The notes beneath the pieces are model-generated. The model had not been told where the DNA came from. It worked only from the letters and a program-made list of their open reading frames with translations, and did not search any database. A DNA stretch of 53,359 nt from assembly GCA_021414245.1 (NCBI GenBank), contig JAIOOU010000014.1, forward strand, positions 1-53,359, written 5' to 3'. Position numbers and translations under genes: made by a program. How positions within the stretch are numbered: position 1 is the first letter of the stretch; each line of letters starts with the position of its first letter. Source of the stretch: Chloroflexota bacterium (GTDB taxonomy: Bacteria > Chloroflexota > Anaerolineae > Anaerolineales > Villigracilaceae). Positions 32,481-40,633 of the stretch are shown here, one piece after another.

Positions 32481-33620
32481 ATGCACATCAACTTTGCCAT
32501 GTGGCGCAAGGCCTCATGGGAACTCATTAAAATGGATGACAAGAAGGAATGGGATGCCCTGGATGTCATCTCCAAATGGTTGATCGCCACCCGTTCCGCA
32601 GTTACAACAGTAACCATCTACTCGTGTATTATCGCGGGAGCCCTCGCCTGGCGTGACGGGTATTTTTCCTGGCTTCCCTGGCTTATTTTGACTCTTGGTT
32701 TGTTCATTGCGCATGGCACGAATAACCTGCTCAATGACTACACTGATTTTTCGCGCGGTGTGGACAAGGACAACTACTTCCGCACCCAGTATGGTGTGCA
32801 CCCGCTCGTGCAGAATTTCTGGACAAAGAGCAAGCAGATCCAGTGGTTCCTGGTCAGCGGGGTGCTGGCCACTCTTTCAGGGGTGTTCGCCCTTTTTTAT
32901 ACCAAATTCGATCCATACATCATCGGTCTCTTCGCTTTCGGCGCCCTTGTTCTGCTTTTCTATACCTGGCCCTTTAAATACTGGGGTATCGGTGAATTGG
33001 CGATCTTTCTCATTTGGGGGCCGATCATGATCGGGAGTGTGTACATTGTGCTCACTCTCGGCGCCGGTGGCGAGATCTCCAACGTGTTCAGAGTTGCGCT
33101 GGCGGGAATTCCCTTTGGCTTGAGCGTTGCCAGCATTAACATTGGCAAGCACATCGACAAAATGGATGACGACAGGAAAAAAGGTGTTGGCACCTTCCCG
33201 GTGCGTGTTGGCCAGACCGTGGCTCGCTATGTCAACATCCTTTCGATCGTCATTGCCTACGGGGTCATCATTTATTTGGTGGTCACAGGTTATTTTTCCA
33301 CCCTGATGCTGCTTGTCGTGTTCGCGGCGCAGCGTGCCATGTACGCCATTGCGGTGCTCTCCAAGCCGCGCCCGGATGCGGCTCCCAAGGGTTTTGAAAC
33401 CTTCTGGCCCACCTGGTTCTCCGGTTTCTGTTTCTATCACAACCGCATGTTCGGCGGCCTCTTTATCCTCGGCATTTTGCTGGATACGGTCGCCCGCAAG
33501 TTTGCAACTTCCCTGCCTTTCCACATCAACGTGCTTGGCGCCATTGCCCTGGGTATCGGGCTGGTCTATACTGTCACACAAATGATGATCGCCAAGGCCA
33601 AAACCAAACCGGCTGCCTGA
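32481..33620 (+). CDS. UbiA-family prenyltransferase (copy 2)
   Basis: 379 residues from ATG 32481 with AAGGAGAG upstream. Motif 1 is NNLLNDYTDFSRGVDKDNYF and motif 2 GKHIDKMDDDRKKGVGTFPV, both complete. It shares order and many residues with copy 1 (NFAMWRKASWE, EWDALDVISKWLIATRSAV) but has an extra C-terminal helix. Tandem duplication with divergence is the simple reading; substrates may differ. Confidence 0.88.
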   Translation: MHINFAMWRKASWELIKMDDKKEWDALDVISKWLIATRSAVTTVTIYSCIIAGALAWRDGYFSWLPWLILTLGLFIAHGTNNLLNDYTDFSRGVDKDNYFRTQYGVHPLVQNFWTKSKQIQWFLVSGVLATLSGVFALFYTKFDPYIIGLFAFGALVLLFYTWPFKYWGIGELAIFLIWGPIMIGSVYIVLTLGAGGEISNVFRVALAGIPFGLSVASINIGKHIDKMDDDRKKGVGTFPVRVGQTVARYVNILSIVIAYGVIIYLVVTGYFSTLMLLVVFAAQRAMYAIAVLSKPRPDAAPKGFETFWPTWFSGFCFYHNRMFGGLFILGILLDTVARKFATSLPFHINVLGAIALGIGLVYTVTQMMIAKAKTKPAA

Positions 33621-33626
33621 TAAACG

Positions 33627-33663
33627 AAAATCCCCAAAGGTTGAAAGCCTTTGGGGATTTTTT
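33627..33663. terminator. bidirectional terminator after the second UbiA gene
   Basis: AAAATCCCCAAAGG (33627-33640) pairs perfectly with 33648-33661 around TTGAAAG, with T-rich sequence after it and A-rich before. The plus UbiA gene and the minus gene ending at 33662 converge here. Confidence 0.9.
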
Positions 33664-34384
33664 AATTAATCGCCAATCCCTCAATTTCGAGCCATTCATC
33701 ATTCCCTTCCAAGACCCCGAAGGCGATCCTGCCTGCGGGAGTGAAGGCGGCATATTGATTATCGATCCAGATAATGACTCCCAGCGGCGGATGCGGACTC
33801 ACCGGCGACTCGAAAACGAGGGCCTGATCCACATGAAATAGTACGCGCATCGGACTCCAATCCAGCTCGTACGCGTGCCATTGGGTGACATCCACGCTGA
33901 GTGCGGCTGAGTCTTCGTTGATGATTTTGCTTAATAATTTTCTCGCTGACTTTTGGGAAAAGGGCAAAGTTAATCCTGCAAGAGGCAGGAGAGGATGAAA
34001 TTTGGACGAACGAAAAGTTTGAGCCAGAAACCCATGTGCGGGTTTGTCGTCTGTAAACGACAGGTGGTTTTGAGGGGAAGCGGAAAAGAACCAGGCTGCG
34101 TTCGGCAGAGTCGGCAAACGAAACGGATTCCCGCCAAAACCCGGTGATAATCCAAACGGATCGTTCCACAATCCGAAACCCCAGGTCCCGGCGATGGAAT
34201 TGCTCGAGGCGCGCGCGCGCAGGCTCAAGGTCAGGGAGTGATGCGGAAACTTATGCCGGGGGAGTTGGGAATAATCATCGAGCTGGGCATCCCGATAGTG
34301 AAGGGAATCGCCTTTTTGTATTCCCAATTTCCAGCCCTTTTCAGTTGACTCAACGCCTGCATTTTGTGTCGCGCGCGGTTTCAT
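33662..34384 (-). CDS. unknown protein with a possible GH16/concanavalin-like fold
   Basis: 240 residues, no signal peptide. Segments SLTLSLRARASSNSIAGTWG, FGLWNDPFG and WHAYELDWSPMRVLFHVDQA resemble the beta-sandwich of GH16-like proteins, where LDW...VLFHVD is the usual strand pair. The GH16 catalytic ExDxxE is not present, so hydrolase activity is doubtful. It follows the EamA gene after 2 nt on the same strand, so they are probably co-transcribed. Confidence 0.6.
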   Translation of the reverse strand: MKPRATQNAGVESTEKGWKLGIQKGDSLHYRDAQLDDYSQLPRHKFPHHSLTLSLRARASSNSIAGTWGFGLWNDPFGLSPGFGGNPFRLPTLPNAAWFFSASPQNHLSFTDDKPAHGFLAQTFRSSKFHPLLPLAGLTLPFSQKSARKLLSKIINEDSAALSVDVTQWHAYELDWSPMRVLFHVDQALVFESPVSPHPPLGVIIWIDNQYAAFTPAGRIAFGVLEGNDEWLEIEGLAIN

Positions 34385-34386
34385 GG

Positions 34387-35271
34387 TTAATCTCTATTCA
34401 CCAGCCAGATGCCCAGCAGGATCACCGCGCCACCCAGAATGGAAACCAGGGTGACCTGTTCGTTCAAGATAATGGCCGCCACCACCATGCTGGTCAGCGG
34501 CTCGACAAAAAGGAAGGCACCGGTTTGCGCGGCAGGCAGTTGACCGAGCGCATCGAACCAGGCGATGTAAGCCAGACCTGTGGTGAAGATGCCGAGGAAG
34601 ATCATTGCCACCCAGCCGCGGGTATCCAGCAAATGGATCTCGGTGTAATTCCTGCCGGTCAGGAAGGCCGCTGAAGTGATCAGCCAGCCGATGGTCATCA
34701 CCCAGAACGTCATGCGCGTAGAAGGATGATGCTGCAGCCCGCGCCGTGACAGGATGGAAAAGACCGCCCAGTTGACCGCGCTGATCAGAATCAGAAAATC
34801 CCCGTAGCTTCCAAACCTGCCGATGGCCAGGTTGGAGAGGTCGCCCTTGCTGACCACTGCCAGTACGCCGACCATGGCGAGCACAATTCCCAGTGATTGC
34901 AACAGGCTGAGTTTTTCCTTTAGAACCAGCCAGCCCAAAATGGCAATGAAGGCCGGCGAGGTGGAGACGATCCAGGCGGTGGTGGTGGCCTGCGCGGTCT
35001 TCAGCCCGTTGGATTGCAGCCATTGATGAAATGAGATTCCCAAAAAGCCAAGCAGGGCAAAGTACAGCCACTCGCCGCCTTTTGGAAATGCAAATTGTTT
35101 GCGCACGACGACCGCGACCAGCAGGATGGGAATGCCCATGGCAAAGCGCAGCCAGACCACCGCGATGGGGGAGATTTCGCCTACTGCAATTTTCGTGGCG
35201 ATAAAGGAGGCGCCCCAGACGATGACCGCGAAGAGGGCTTCAAGATAGGGGAGAAATTTCGTTTTGTGCAT
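34387..35271 (-). CDS. EamA-family (DMT) transporter
   Basis: 294 residues from ATG 35271 (AAGGA about 7 nt upstream). Ten membrane helices in two EamA repeats: ALFAVIVWGASFIATKIAVG at the start and GIFTTGLAYIAWFDALGQLP in the second half, with EPLTSMVVAAIILNEQVT. Export of small metabolites is the family role; substrate unknown. Unrelated in sequence detail to the RarD-like gene at 30217. Confidence 0.92.
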   Translation of the reverse strand: MHKTKFLPYLEALFAVIVWGASFIATKIAVGEISPIAVVWLRFAMGIPILLVAVVVRKQFAFPKGGEWLYFALLGFLGISFHQWLQSNGLKTAQATTTAWIVSTSPAFIAILGWLVLKEKLSLLQSLGIVLAMVGVLAVVSKGDLSNLAIGRFGSYGDFLILISAVNWAVFSILSRRGLQHHPSTRMTFWVMTIGWLITSAAFLTGRNYTEIHLLDTRGWVAMIFLGIFTTGLAYIAWFDALGQLPAAQTGAFLFVEPLTSMVVAAIILNEQVTLVSILGGAVILLGIWLVNRD

Positions 35272-35410
35272 GGGGAGTCCTTTGTTATCAGTATGCGGAA
35301 TTATATACTCTTTGGGTCGTACAGGTGGCATGGTCGTTCTTTACCCGCGCTGCAAATCTGTACATGCGGCTTTTATTGCGTGTATAATTACCGCTCGGAG
35401 GCAACACTTA

Positions 35411-36058
35411 ATGGAAATTACCTGGTACGGACATTCCTGTTTTCGGCTCACGGAACGCAATTTTGTCACCGTGGTGACCGATCCATACGATCATAAAAAA
35501 GCGGGTTACGAGCCGCTCAAACTGAAGGCGGAGATCGTCACCATCAGCCATGACGCTCCCGGTCACAATAACAACGATGCGGTCAAGGGCACGACCCATG
35601 TATTAACCGGCCCCGGCGAATTTGAGATTGGCGGTGTGTTCATCACGGCGGTCCAGACCGACAGCGTGGCAAAGAAGGCAAAAGACAACGTTCGCAACAC
35701 GATCTACGTGTTTGATTATGACGGCATCACCGTGGCGCACCTTGGCGATCTGCAAAAGATCCCGACCCAAAGCGAGGTTGAATTGCTGGGTTCCGTCAAT
35801 GTGGCGCTGGTCCCGGTTGGCGGAGGCACCAGCCTTAACGCGGCCAAGGCGGCGGAAGTTGTCAGCATGCTTGAACCCAACCTGGTCATTCCGATGCATT
35901 ATTCCACACCCGACTCCAAGTTGAATCTGGATGCGCTCGGCAAGTTCATCAAGGAGATGGGATTAAGCAAGCCCGAAGCCCAGCCCTCCCTCAAGGTTTC
36001 ACGCTCCAGCCTGCCCGAAGAAACGCACGTGGTGGTTCTGGATTACCAAAAAGGATAA
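35411..36058 (+). CDS. MBL-fold protein, UPF0173-like, with altered metal motif
   Basis: 215 residues from ATG 35411; GGAGG at 35397-35401. EITWYGHSCFRLTERNF, GPGEFEIGGVFI, GITVAHLGDLQ and LVIPMHYSTP match the UPF0173/YtkL-type metallo-beta-lactamase branch. The normal HxHxDH metal site is SHDAPGH, where the second His and the Asp are replaced by Ala and Gly. Either metal is bound differently or activity is lost. A TATAAT at 35383-35388 is a likely -10. Confidence 0.85.
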   Translation: MEITWYGHSCFRLTERNFVTVVTDPYDHKKAGYEPLKLKAEIVTISHDAPGHNNNDAVKGTTHVLTGPGEFEIGGVFITAVQTDSVAKKAKDNVRNTIYVFDYDGITVAHLGDLQKIPTQSEVELLGSVNVALVPVGGGTSLNAAKAAEVVSMLEPNLVIPMHYSTPDSKLNLDALGKFIKEMGLSKPEAQPSLKVSRSSLPEETHVVVLDYQKG

Positions 36059-36059
36059 T

Positions 36060-36362
36060 ATGTCGGTCAAAGTGATCATGACCTGGGACATCGCCGCCGA
36101 GCGCGATCAGGAATATTTTGAATTCGTTATCGGGGAATTTGTCCCGGGAGTACAGCGGCTTGGACTGCAGCCTTCCGAGGCGTGGGCGACCATTTACGGC
36201 TCCTATCCTCAGATTCAGGTCGGACTGCTGGCCTCGGATGCCTCACAGGCTCGCCGTATTCTGGCATCTTCAGACTGGGCGCTGTTGCAGGACAGGCTGT
36301 TCGGATATGTAAAGAATTATTCGTACAAGGTTGTGCCTGTCCGTGGCGGCTTCCAGTTTTAA
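36060..36362 (+). CDS. small unknown protein linked to the MBL-fold gene
   Basis: 100 residues, MSVKVIMTWDIAAERDQEYF at the start. It starts one base after the MBL-fold stop codon and so is surely co-expressed. The layout (strand, helix, LGLQPSEAWATIYGSYPQIQ, then AWALLQDRLFGYVKNYSYK-like end) suggests a ferredoxin-like alpha-beta dimeric fold of the ABM type. No catalytic residues are apparent; function unknown. Confidence 0.75.
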   Translation: MSVKVIMTWDIAAERDQEYFEFVIGEFVPGVQRLGLQPSEAWATIYGSYPQIQVGLLASDASQARRILASSDWALLQDRLFGYVKNYSYKVVPVRGGFQF

Positions 36363-36390
36363 TCAAACTCGAAAGTTGTTACTTAAATGC

Positions 36391-36420
36391 GGCCGCGGCT
36401 TTTGCTGCGGCCTTTGAGTT
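36391..36420 (+). terminator. terminator after the MBL-fold pair
   Basis: GGCCGCGGC (36391-36399) pairs with GCTGCGGCC (36404-36412) with one G-U pair around TTTT, followed by TTTGAGTTT. It stands 15 nt before the mutY ATG. Confidence 0.72.
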
Positions 36421-36434
36421 TCCATTGATCTTTC

Positions 36435-37487
36435 ATGCCCAAACTGCCCCATCTTCTTCTTGATTGGTATTCCCGGCATGGGCGAAAGAACATGCCCTGG
36501 CGCAATCATCCCGACCCGTATGCGGTCTGGGTCTCTGAGATCATGCTCCAGCAGACCCGCGTTGAAACGGTCATCCCGTATTTTGAAAATTGGATGGGGC
36601 AATTCCCGAATGTGACGACATTGGCAAAAGCCTCCGAGCAGGATGTCTTGAACGCCTGGGAGGGACTGGGCTATTACAGCCGTGCCCGCAATTTGCATAA
36701 AGCCGCCAAAAGGATCGCTTCAGAATTTAACGGACAGCTGCCTCGCGATCTGACACAGCTGCGAAGCCTGCCGGGGATTGGCCGCTATACGGTCGGTGCG
36801 ATCGCCTCGATGGCTTTTGGCATGGACGAGCCGACTCTGGATGGCAATCTGCGCCGCGTGTTTTCCCGGCTTTTCGATGTCGGTCAATTGGCCGATTCTC
36901 CCGAAGGCGAAAAAATATTGTGGTCACTGGCCGCAAAGAATCTACCGAAAGGGCAGGCCGGAGATTACAACCAGGCGCTGATGGACCTGGGTGCCACGAT
37001 CTGTGTCCCGAAGAATCCGCGCTGTTTGTTGTGCCCTTTAATCGAGATCTGTGAGTCGCGCAAAAACGGAACCCAGGAATTGCGGCCGGTCTTAAAGACG
37101 AAGAAATCGGTACCTCACTATATTCAAGCAGCGGCGGTGATCGTGAATCGCGGACGGGTGCTGCTGGCCCAAAGACCTGTGGATGGGCTCTTGGGCGGCA
37201 TGTGGGAATTCCCAAATGGAAGAGTCAAATCCGATCCGGTCAGGGAGTTGACGAAAGTCATTAACGCCGCATACAGGTTGAGAGTCAGGAGGAAGGAAGC
37301 GCTTGGGATTATCCAGCATGCGTACACTCATTTTAAGGTGACCGAACATGCTTTTTTGTGCGACTGTGCCCCGATCCCCAAAAATAAAAATTTGAAGTGG
37401 GTGCGGCTGGATGGGCTGGATGAATACCCGATGGGCAGGATAGACCGTCAGATCGCCGCTAGAATCAAAAAGACCACCTCTAAATAA
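36435..37487 (+). CDS. mutY: A/G-specific adenine DNA glycosylase
   Basis: 350 residues. It removes A paired with 8-oxoG. Catalytic E35 lies in VSEIMLQQTRVETV and D136 in PTLDGNLRRVF; the helix-hairpin-helix is LRSLPGIGRYTVGAIASMAF. The [4Fe-4S] site C-x6-C-x2-C-x5-C is complete (CVPKNPRCLLCPLIEIC). The C-terminal NUDIX-like 8-oxoG reader has GGMWEFPNGRV. No clear ribosome site precedes ATG 36435. Confidence 0.96.
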   Translation: MPKLPHLLLDWYSRHGRKNMPWRNHPDPYAVWVSEIMLQQTRVETVIPYFENWMGQFPNVTTLAKASEQDVLNAWEGLGYYSRARNLHKAAKRIASEFNGQLPRDLTQLRSLPGIGRYTVGAIASMAFGMDEPTLDGNLRRVFSRLFDVGQLADSPEGEKILWSLAAKNLPKGQAGDYNQALMDLGATICVPKNPRCLLCPLIEICESRKNGTQELRPVLKTKKSVPHYIQAAAVIVNRGRVLLAQRPVDGLLGGMWEFPNGRVKSDPVRELTKVINAAYRLRVRRKEALGIIQHAYTHFKVTEHAFLCDCAPIPKNKNLKWVRLDGLDEYPMGRIDRQIAARIKKTTSK

Positions 37488-37503
37488 GGCGGTCTTTTTT
37501 TTT
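37467..37503. terminator. bidirectional terminator between mutY and rnj
   Basis: AAAAGACCACC (37467-37477) pairs with GGCGGTCTTTT (37488-37498) with one mismatch; T-runs flank both sides. The stem overlaps the last codons of mutY and lies 4 nt from the end of the convergent RNase J gene. Confidence 0.85.
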
Positions 37504-37506
37504 ATA

Positions 37507-39150
37507 TTAGCCTTTGCTCAGGGTGACGAAGACCATCGGCCTGCGTTTTGTTTCCTGATGCAGATAGCTCTTGATGGTATTGATGATGTCCTTTTCACTA
37601 TCCATCCCGCCGCCGTTGACCGCCTGCATGACGCGTTTGCGGACCTCGGGCAGGAGTTTTTCGGCCTCGTCGGGAGAGACAAACCCGCGGGTCAGGATCT
37701 CGGGTTCATGCAGCAACTTGCCCGAGCGCTTGTCCAGGCTGATGTCGATCAGCAGGATGCCGTTGCGGGCCAGCTGGCCGCGTTCCTTCATGATGTCGTG
37801 GTCGACATCGCCGATGGAATCGCCGTCCACGAAGACGTAGCCGCCGGGGATGCGTTCGCCGAGCTGGATCTTGCTGCCGACCAGTTCAACGACCTGGCCG
37901 TTCTCCACCACAATGATGTTCTGTTCGTCCACGCCAACCTCTTTGGCCAGCTGGGCGTGTCGTTTCAACTGCCGCAGTTCCCCATGGATCGGCATGAAGT
38001 GTTTGGGGCGCACCAGGTTGATGAGCAGTTTCTGCTCCTCCTGGGCAGCGTGGCCGGAGACGTGGATCGGGGCGATCCCGTCATGGATCACATTGGCGCC
38101 GCGCCGCAGCAGGCGGTTGATGGTCTTGCTGATGGTTTCCTCGTTGCCGGGAATGGGGTGTGATGAAAGTACCACCGTGTCGCCGGTCTTGAGGTCAAAT
38201 TGGCGGTTCGTTCCCGCGGAAAGCCTGCCCACGATGGAGGAGGGTTCGCCCTGCGAGCCGGTGCACATGATGACCACCTTGTGATCCTGCATGTTCATGG
38301 CTTGTTCGATCGGCACGATGACGTCATCCGGGATTTCCAGATATTTCATCTTGCGCGCGATCTTGACATTGTCCACCATGCTCGGACCGGCCAGAGCCAT
38401 TTTCCGTCCGCTTTTGATGGCGGAATCCGCCACCTGCTGCACACGCGAAATCAAGGAGGCAAAGGTGGCCACTATGATGCGGCCTTTGGCTTCGGCGAAG
38501 ACCTTGTCGAAGGCCGGGCCGATGATCTTTTCGGAGGGGGTCCAACCCGGGCGTTCCGCGTTGGTCGAATCGGAGAGCAGCAGGTCCACGCCGCGAGCCG
38601 CGAATTCCGCGAGTTTGGCGAAGTCGGTCGGCCAGCCGTCCACGGGGGTGTGGTCGAATTTGAAGTCGCTCATATGAACGACCAGTCCCGCCGGCGTGGT
38701 AATGCCAAGGGCGACCGCATCCGGAATGGAGTGGCTGACGTGGAAATATTCCACTTTGAAGGGTCCGATGTTGGAGGATTCACCGGCCTGGACGGTTTTG
38801 AAGTGCGCCTTGTGCTGGGAATTGTTCCTGAAGAGTTTGCCTTCGATCAATCCACGGGTGAGCGGGGTGGCGTAGATCGGCACATTGATCAGATCGATCA
38901 CGTGCTGGATGGCGCCGATATGGTCCTCATGACCGTGTGTGATGATCAGGCCGCGGACGCGGTCCGCGCGTTTGGTCAAATATTCGAAATCGGGGATGAT
39001 GTAATCCACCCCGAGCATGTCGTTCTGCGGGAACATGATTCCCGCGTCCACCACGATGATGTCGCCTCCGAATTCGTAGGCCATCATGTTCTTACCCACT
39101 TCGCCAAGGCCCCCAAGCGGGATAATTCTTAACTTGTTTTTCTTGCTCAT
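37507..39150 (-). CDS. rnj: ribonuclease J
   Basis: 547 residues. Beta-lactamase/beta-CASP nuclease with THGHEDHIGA (H72, H74, D76, H77), LLLSDSTNAERPGWTPSEK and SGHAAQEEQKLLINLVRPKH then FMPIHGE. RNase J combines endonuclease and 5'-3' exonuclease activity in mRNA decay and rRNA maturation. The C-terminal domain is present. It is transcribed alone from a strong promoter through a leader of about 200 nt with its own hairpin and T-run. Confidence 0.96.
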   Translation of the reverse strand: MSKKNKLRIIPLGGLGEVGKNMMAYEFGGDIIVVDAGIMFPQNDMLGVDYIIPDFEYLTKRADRVRGLIITHGHEDHIGAIQHVIDLINVPIYATPLTRGLIEGKLFRNNSQHKAHFKTVQAGESSNIGPFKVEYFHVSHSIPDAVALGITTPAGLVVHMSDFKFDHTPVDGWPTDFAKLAEFAARGVDLLLSDSTNAERPGWTPSEKIIGPAFDKVFAEAKGRIIVATFASLISRVQQVADSAIKSGRKMALAGPSMVDNVKIARKMKYLEIPDDVIVPIEQAMNMQDHKVVIMCTGSQGEPSSIVGRLSAGTNRQFDLKTGDTVVLSSHPIPGNEETISKTINRLLRRGANVIHDGIAPIHVSGHAAQEEQKLLINLVRPKHFMPIHGELRQLKRHAQLAKEVGVDEQNIIVVENGQVVELVGSKIQLGERIPGGYVFVDGDSIGDVDHDIMKERGQLARNGILLIDISLDKRSGKLLHEPEILTRGFVSPDEAEKLLPEVRKRVMQAVNGGGMDSEKDIINTIKSYLHQETKRRPMVFVTLSKG

Positions 39151-39250
39151 GTTTTTTGTTTTCCTTTTGTAACTTAAAAATGGTATTTAACCGCCAAAGG
39201 CGGATTAGGTCAATTTAGGATGCGGGTAGGGCTGTATTCGAGCTCTGCAT

Positions 39251-39290
39251 AAAAAAAGACCCCTGCCAACTAGCTCGCGAGGGGAAGGTC
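39251..39290 (-). terminator. attenuator-like hairpin in the rnj leader
   Basis: Read on the minus strand, GACCTTCCCCT pairs with AGGGGTC across a 15-nt loop (bulge in the left arm), directly followed by seven T (39257-39251). It is a full intrinsic-terminator shape about 100 nt before the rnj ATG and about 65 nt after the predicted start. Either it attenuates rnj or it ends a separate small RNA of about 100 nt. Confidence 0.65.
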
Positions 39291-39320
39291 CGTGCCACGT
39301 TGCGATTGTTCTGAAACAAA

Positions 39321-39338
39321 CTGCCGATCTTGCGGCAG
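39321..39338 (-). promoter_or_regulatory. 5' hairpin of the rnj leader RNA
   Basis: CTGCCG/CGGCAG, a perfect 6-bp stem with a 6-nt loop, about 15-30 nt after the predicted transcription start. Between it and the terminator lies GTGGCACGG, which could pair with leader sequence in an alternative fold. No recognised riboswitch family. Confidence 0.5.
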
Positions 39339-39360
39339 TGAAAGTCAACTAATGTGGGAG

Positions 39361-39389
39361 AGTATAGCAGGTTGAGGATGATTTGTCAA
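39361..39389 (-). promoter_or_regulatory. strong promoter of rnj
   Basis: On the minus strand: TTGACA (39389-39384), a 17-nt spacer, TATACT (39366-39361). The -35 is perfect and the -10 has 5 of 6 consensus bases. Transcription should begin near 39354. Confidence 0.85.
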
Positions 39390-39456
39390 AGTCCCTTTGA
39401 CGCACGCGTGGGACGATCGTTCTGGAAGTTTGGGCTTGATTTCCCGCAAAAACTTC

Positions 39457-39487
39457 TGTAAGGGGAATTAACTTGATTCCCCTTACA
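39457..39487 (-). terminator. terminator of the lipoprotein gene
   Basis: TGTAAGGGGAAT (39457-39468) pairs perfectly with 39476-39487 around a 7-nt loop. On the minus strand it is followed by GAAGTTTTTG. It lies 145 nt after the lipoprotein stop. Confidence 0.7.
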
Positions 39488-39590
39488 TGATGCTGGGCTG
39501 CATGCGGAAAGTGTAAGTGTCAACCATAAGAATGTATACTTTCTTCATTGTATGAACGATTTCATCCGAGTCTCCTTGAATTGAGAATCA

Positions 39591-39618
39591 ATTGATCCTC
39601 ATGATCATGATGATCAAT
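39591..39618. repeat. 28-nt near-perfect palindrome
   Basis: Two 14-nt arms with one mismatch and no loop, centred on ATGATCAT, flanked by ATTGATC and GATCAAT. It begins 14 nt after the minus-strand lipoprotein stop. Full symmetry with no loop is more like a protein-binding site or an mRNA 3' protective hairpin than a terminator. Confidence 0.55.
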
Positions 39619-39631
39619 AGTTTGCAGCCGA

Positions 39632-40633
39632 TCAATGACAGTTTATATCGGCACAGATCCTCGGCACCTTCGGCGGAGCAGGCGCCCCAAACTCGACATC
39701 TGACGGGTCTTCCTGTGCAACGCTGCATCCCATCGGTTCGTTCCCGGTCGCTTGAAAACCGAATGGTACGCGGCAGGTGTTGTCGAAGCCCCACAATTCG
39801 TTGATGGGATAAAAATTCTTGAGTTGCTTTCGCGGGGACCCGGCGCGCTTTGCTGTCAGCGTATCGTTAAAGTAGAGCTTGGTGGGATCGACCGGGTTGG
39901 CCGAGGCAAGCACATCCCACATGAAGGTGGATGTGTCTTCGAAGAGATCACGCTTGACAGCCAGTTCAATGATGGGTTTGCTGGAGTTGACATACCGTGC
40001 CCAGACTACGTCGGGGTCCGGGCCAGCTCCCGAGTCAACCAGAACTGTCTCGTATCCATTCCCGGTATAAGTGTCGTCCGGGTACATGCGCGTTCCGCCA
40101 ATATCGCCGTTCTGGTCAAAATACAGTGCGAGGCCATCCGTGCTCCAGGCCTCGGAAAAGGGCGGTTTTGCAAGGATCAAATACTCTGCGCGACCATCCA
40201 TGTTCAGATCGAACTCGGCGCCGTATGAACCTTTTGGCAGGTTATTGCCTTTTCCAAGACCGACCAGTTCGATGTCAATATAGAACCAGGTGTCATCGCT
40301 TTTCATGACCATATTCTTGATGTCGACGTAGGGCAGATACTTCATATCCTTGGATGTGAAGGGCCGTTCGAATCGATTGACCTTAAATTGATCGCCGCTT
40401 TGAACGTCCTTGTCTTGAAAGCTGTTGCTTTCATCGTTATCGTGCGCACTGGCTTCCTGCGTGGACCCCGTACCGGGTGTGGCAATGTGTACAATTACGC
40501 CGGCTTGAGGGACCTGTGCAGCGGGTTCGGTTGCGGTAGACGGGCTGACTGTTGCCGGTGCTGGGCCACAGGCGTTGGTGATCAGGACAAATAGAAATGG
40601 AAGATACCTGATTCTTGAATCCTGTAATTTCAT
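39632..40633 (-). CDS. predicted lipoprotein, unknown family
   Basis: 333 residues. LPFLFVLITNAC is a lipobox with Cys22. A Thr/Ser/Pro-rich linker (to about 60) leads to a beta-rich region: KDMKYLPYVDIKNMVMKSDD, GAEFDLNMDGRAEYLILAKP and ALYFDQNGDIGG. The D-x-N-x-D-G-like turns could bind calcium. Such extracytoplasmic proteins are common in Anaerolineae but I do not recognise a function. TAGGAG 7 nt upstream of the ATG. Confidence 0.82.
   Translation of the reverse strand: MKLQDSRIRYLPFLFVLITNACGPAPATVSPSTATEPAAQVPQAGVIVHIATPGTGSTQEASAHDNDESNSFQDKDVQSGDQFKVNRFERPFTSKDMKYLPYVDIKNMVMKSDDTWFYIDIELVGLGKGNNLPKGSYGAEFDLNMDGRAEYLILAKPPFSEAWSTDGLALYFDQNGDIGGTRMYPDDTYTGNGYETVLVDSGAGPDPDVVWARYVNSSKPIIELAVKRDLFEDTSTFMWDVLASANPVDPTKLYFNDTLTAKRAGSPRKQLKNFYPINELWGFDNTCRVPFGFQATGNEPMGCSVAQEDPSDVEFGAPAPPKVPRICADINCH

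Larger units (their letters stand above)
39151..39631. other. 481-nt gene-free region between rnj and a lipoprotein gene
   Basis: No convincing protein reads here. From left to right it holds the RNase J 5' leader with an attenuator-like hairpin (39251-39290), a second hairpin (39321-39338), the RNase J promoter (39361-39389), a 12-bp terminator hairpin (39457-39487) for the minus-strand lipoprotein gene, and a 28-nt near-palindrome (39591-39618). Confidence 0.8.

Noticed and set aside
32877-33581. 234-aa minus-strand ORF opposite the second UbiA gene
   Set aside because: Antisense shadow; the plus frame contains complete UbiA motifs.
38200-39132. 310-aa plus-strand ORF opposite RNase J
   Set aside because: His/Asp/Gly-rich shadow of the RNase J reading frame.
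39251-39360. T-box riboswitch in the rnj leader
   Set aside because: GTGGCACGG and the following terminator look a little like the T-box end, but only about 65 nt precede the terminator, too short for stem I and a specifier, and rnj is not a known T-box target.
39251-39360. Bacterial SRP (4.5S) RNA
   Set aside because: Length fits, but the conserved GGAAGCA tetraloop region of SRP RNA is not present.
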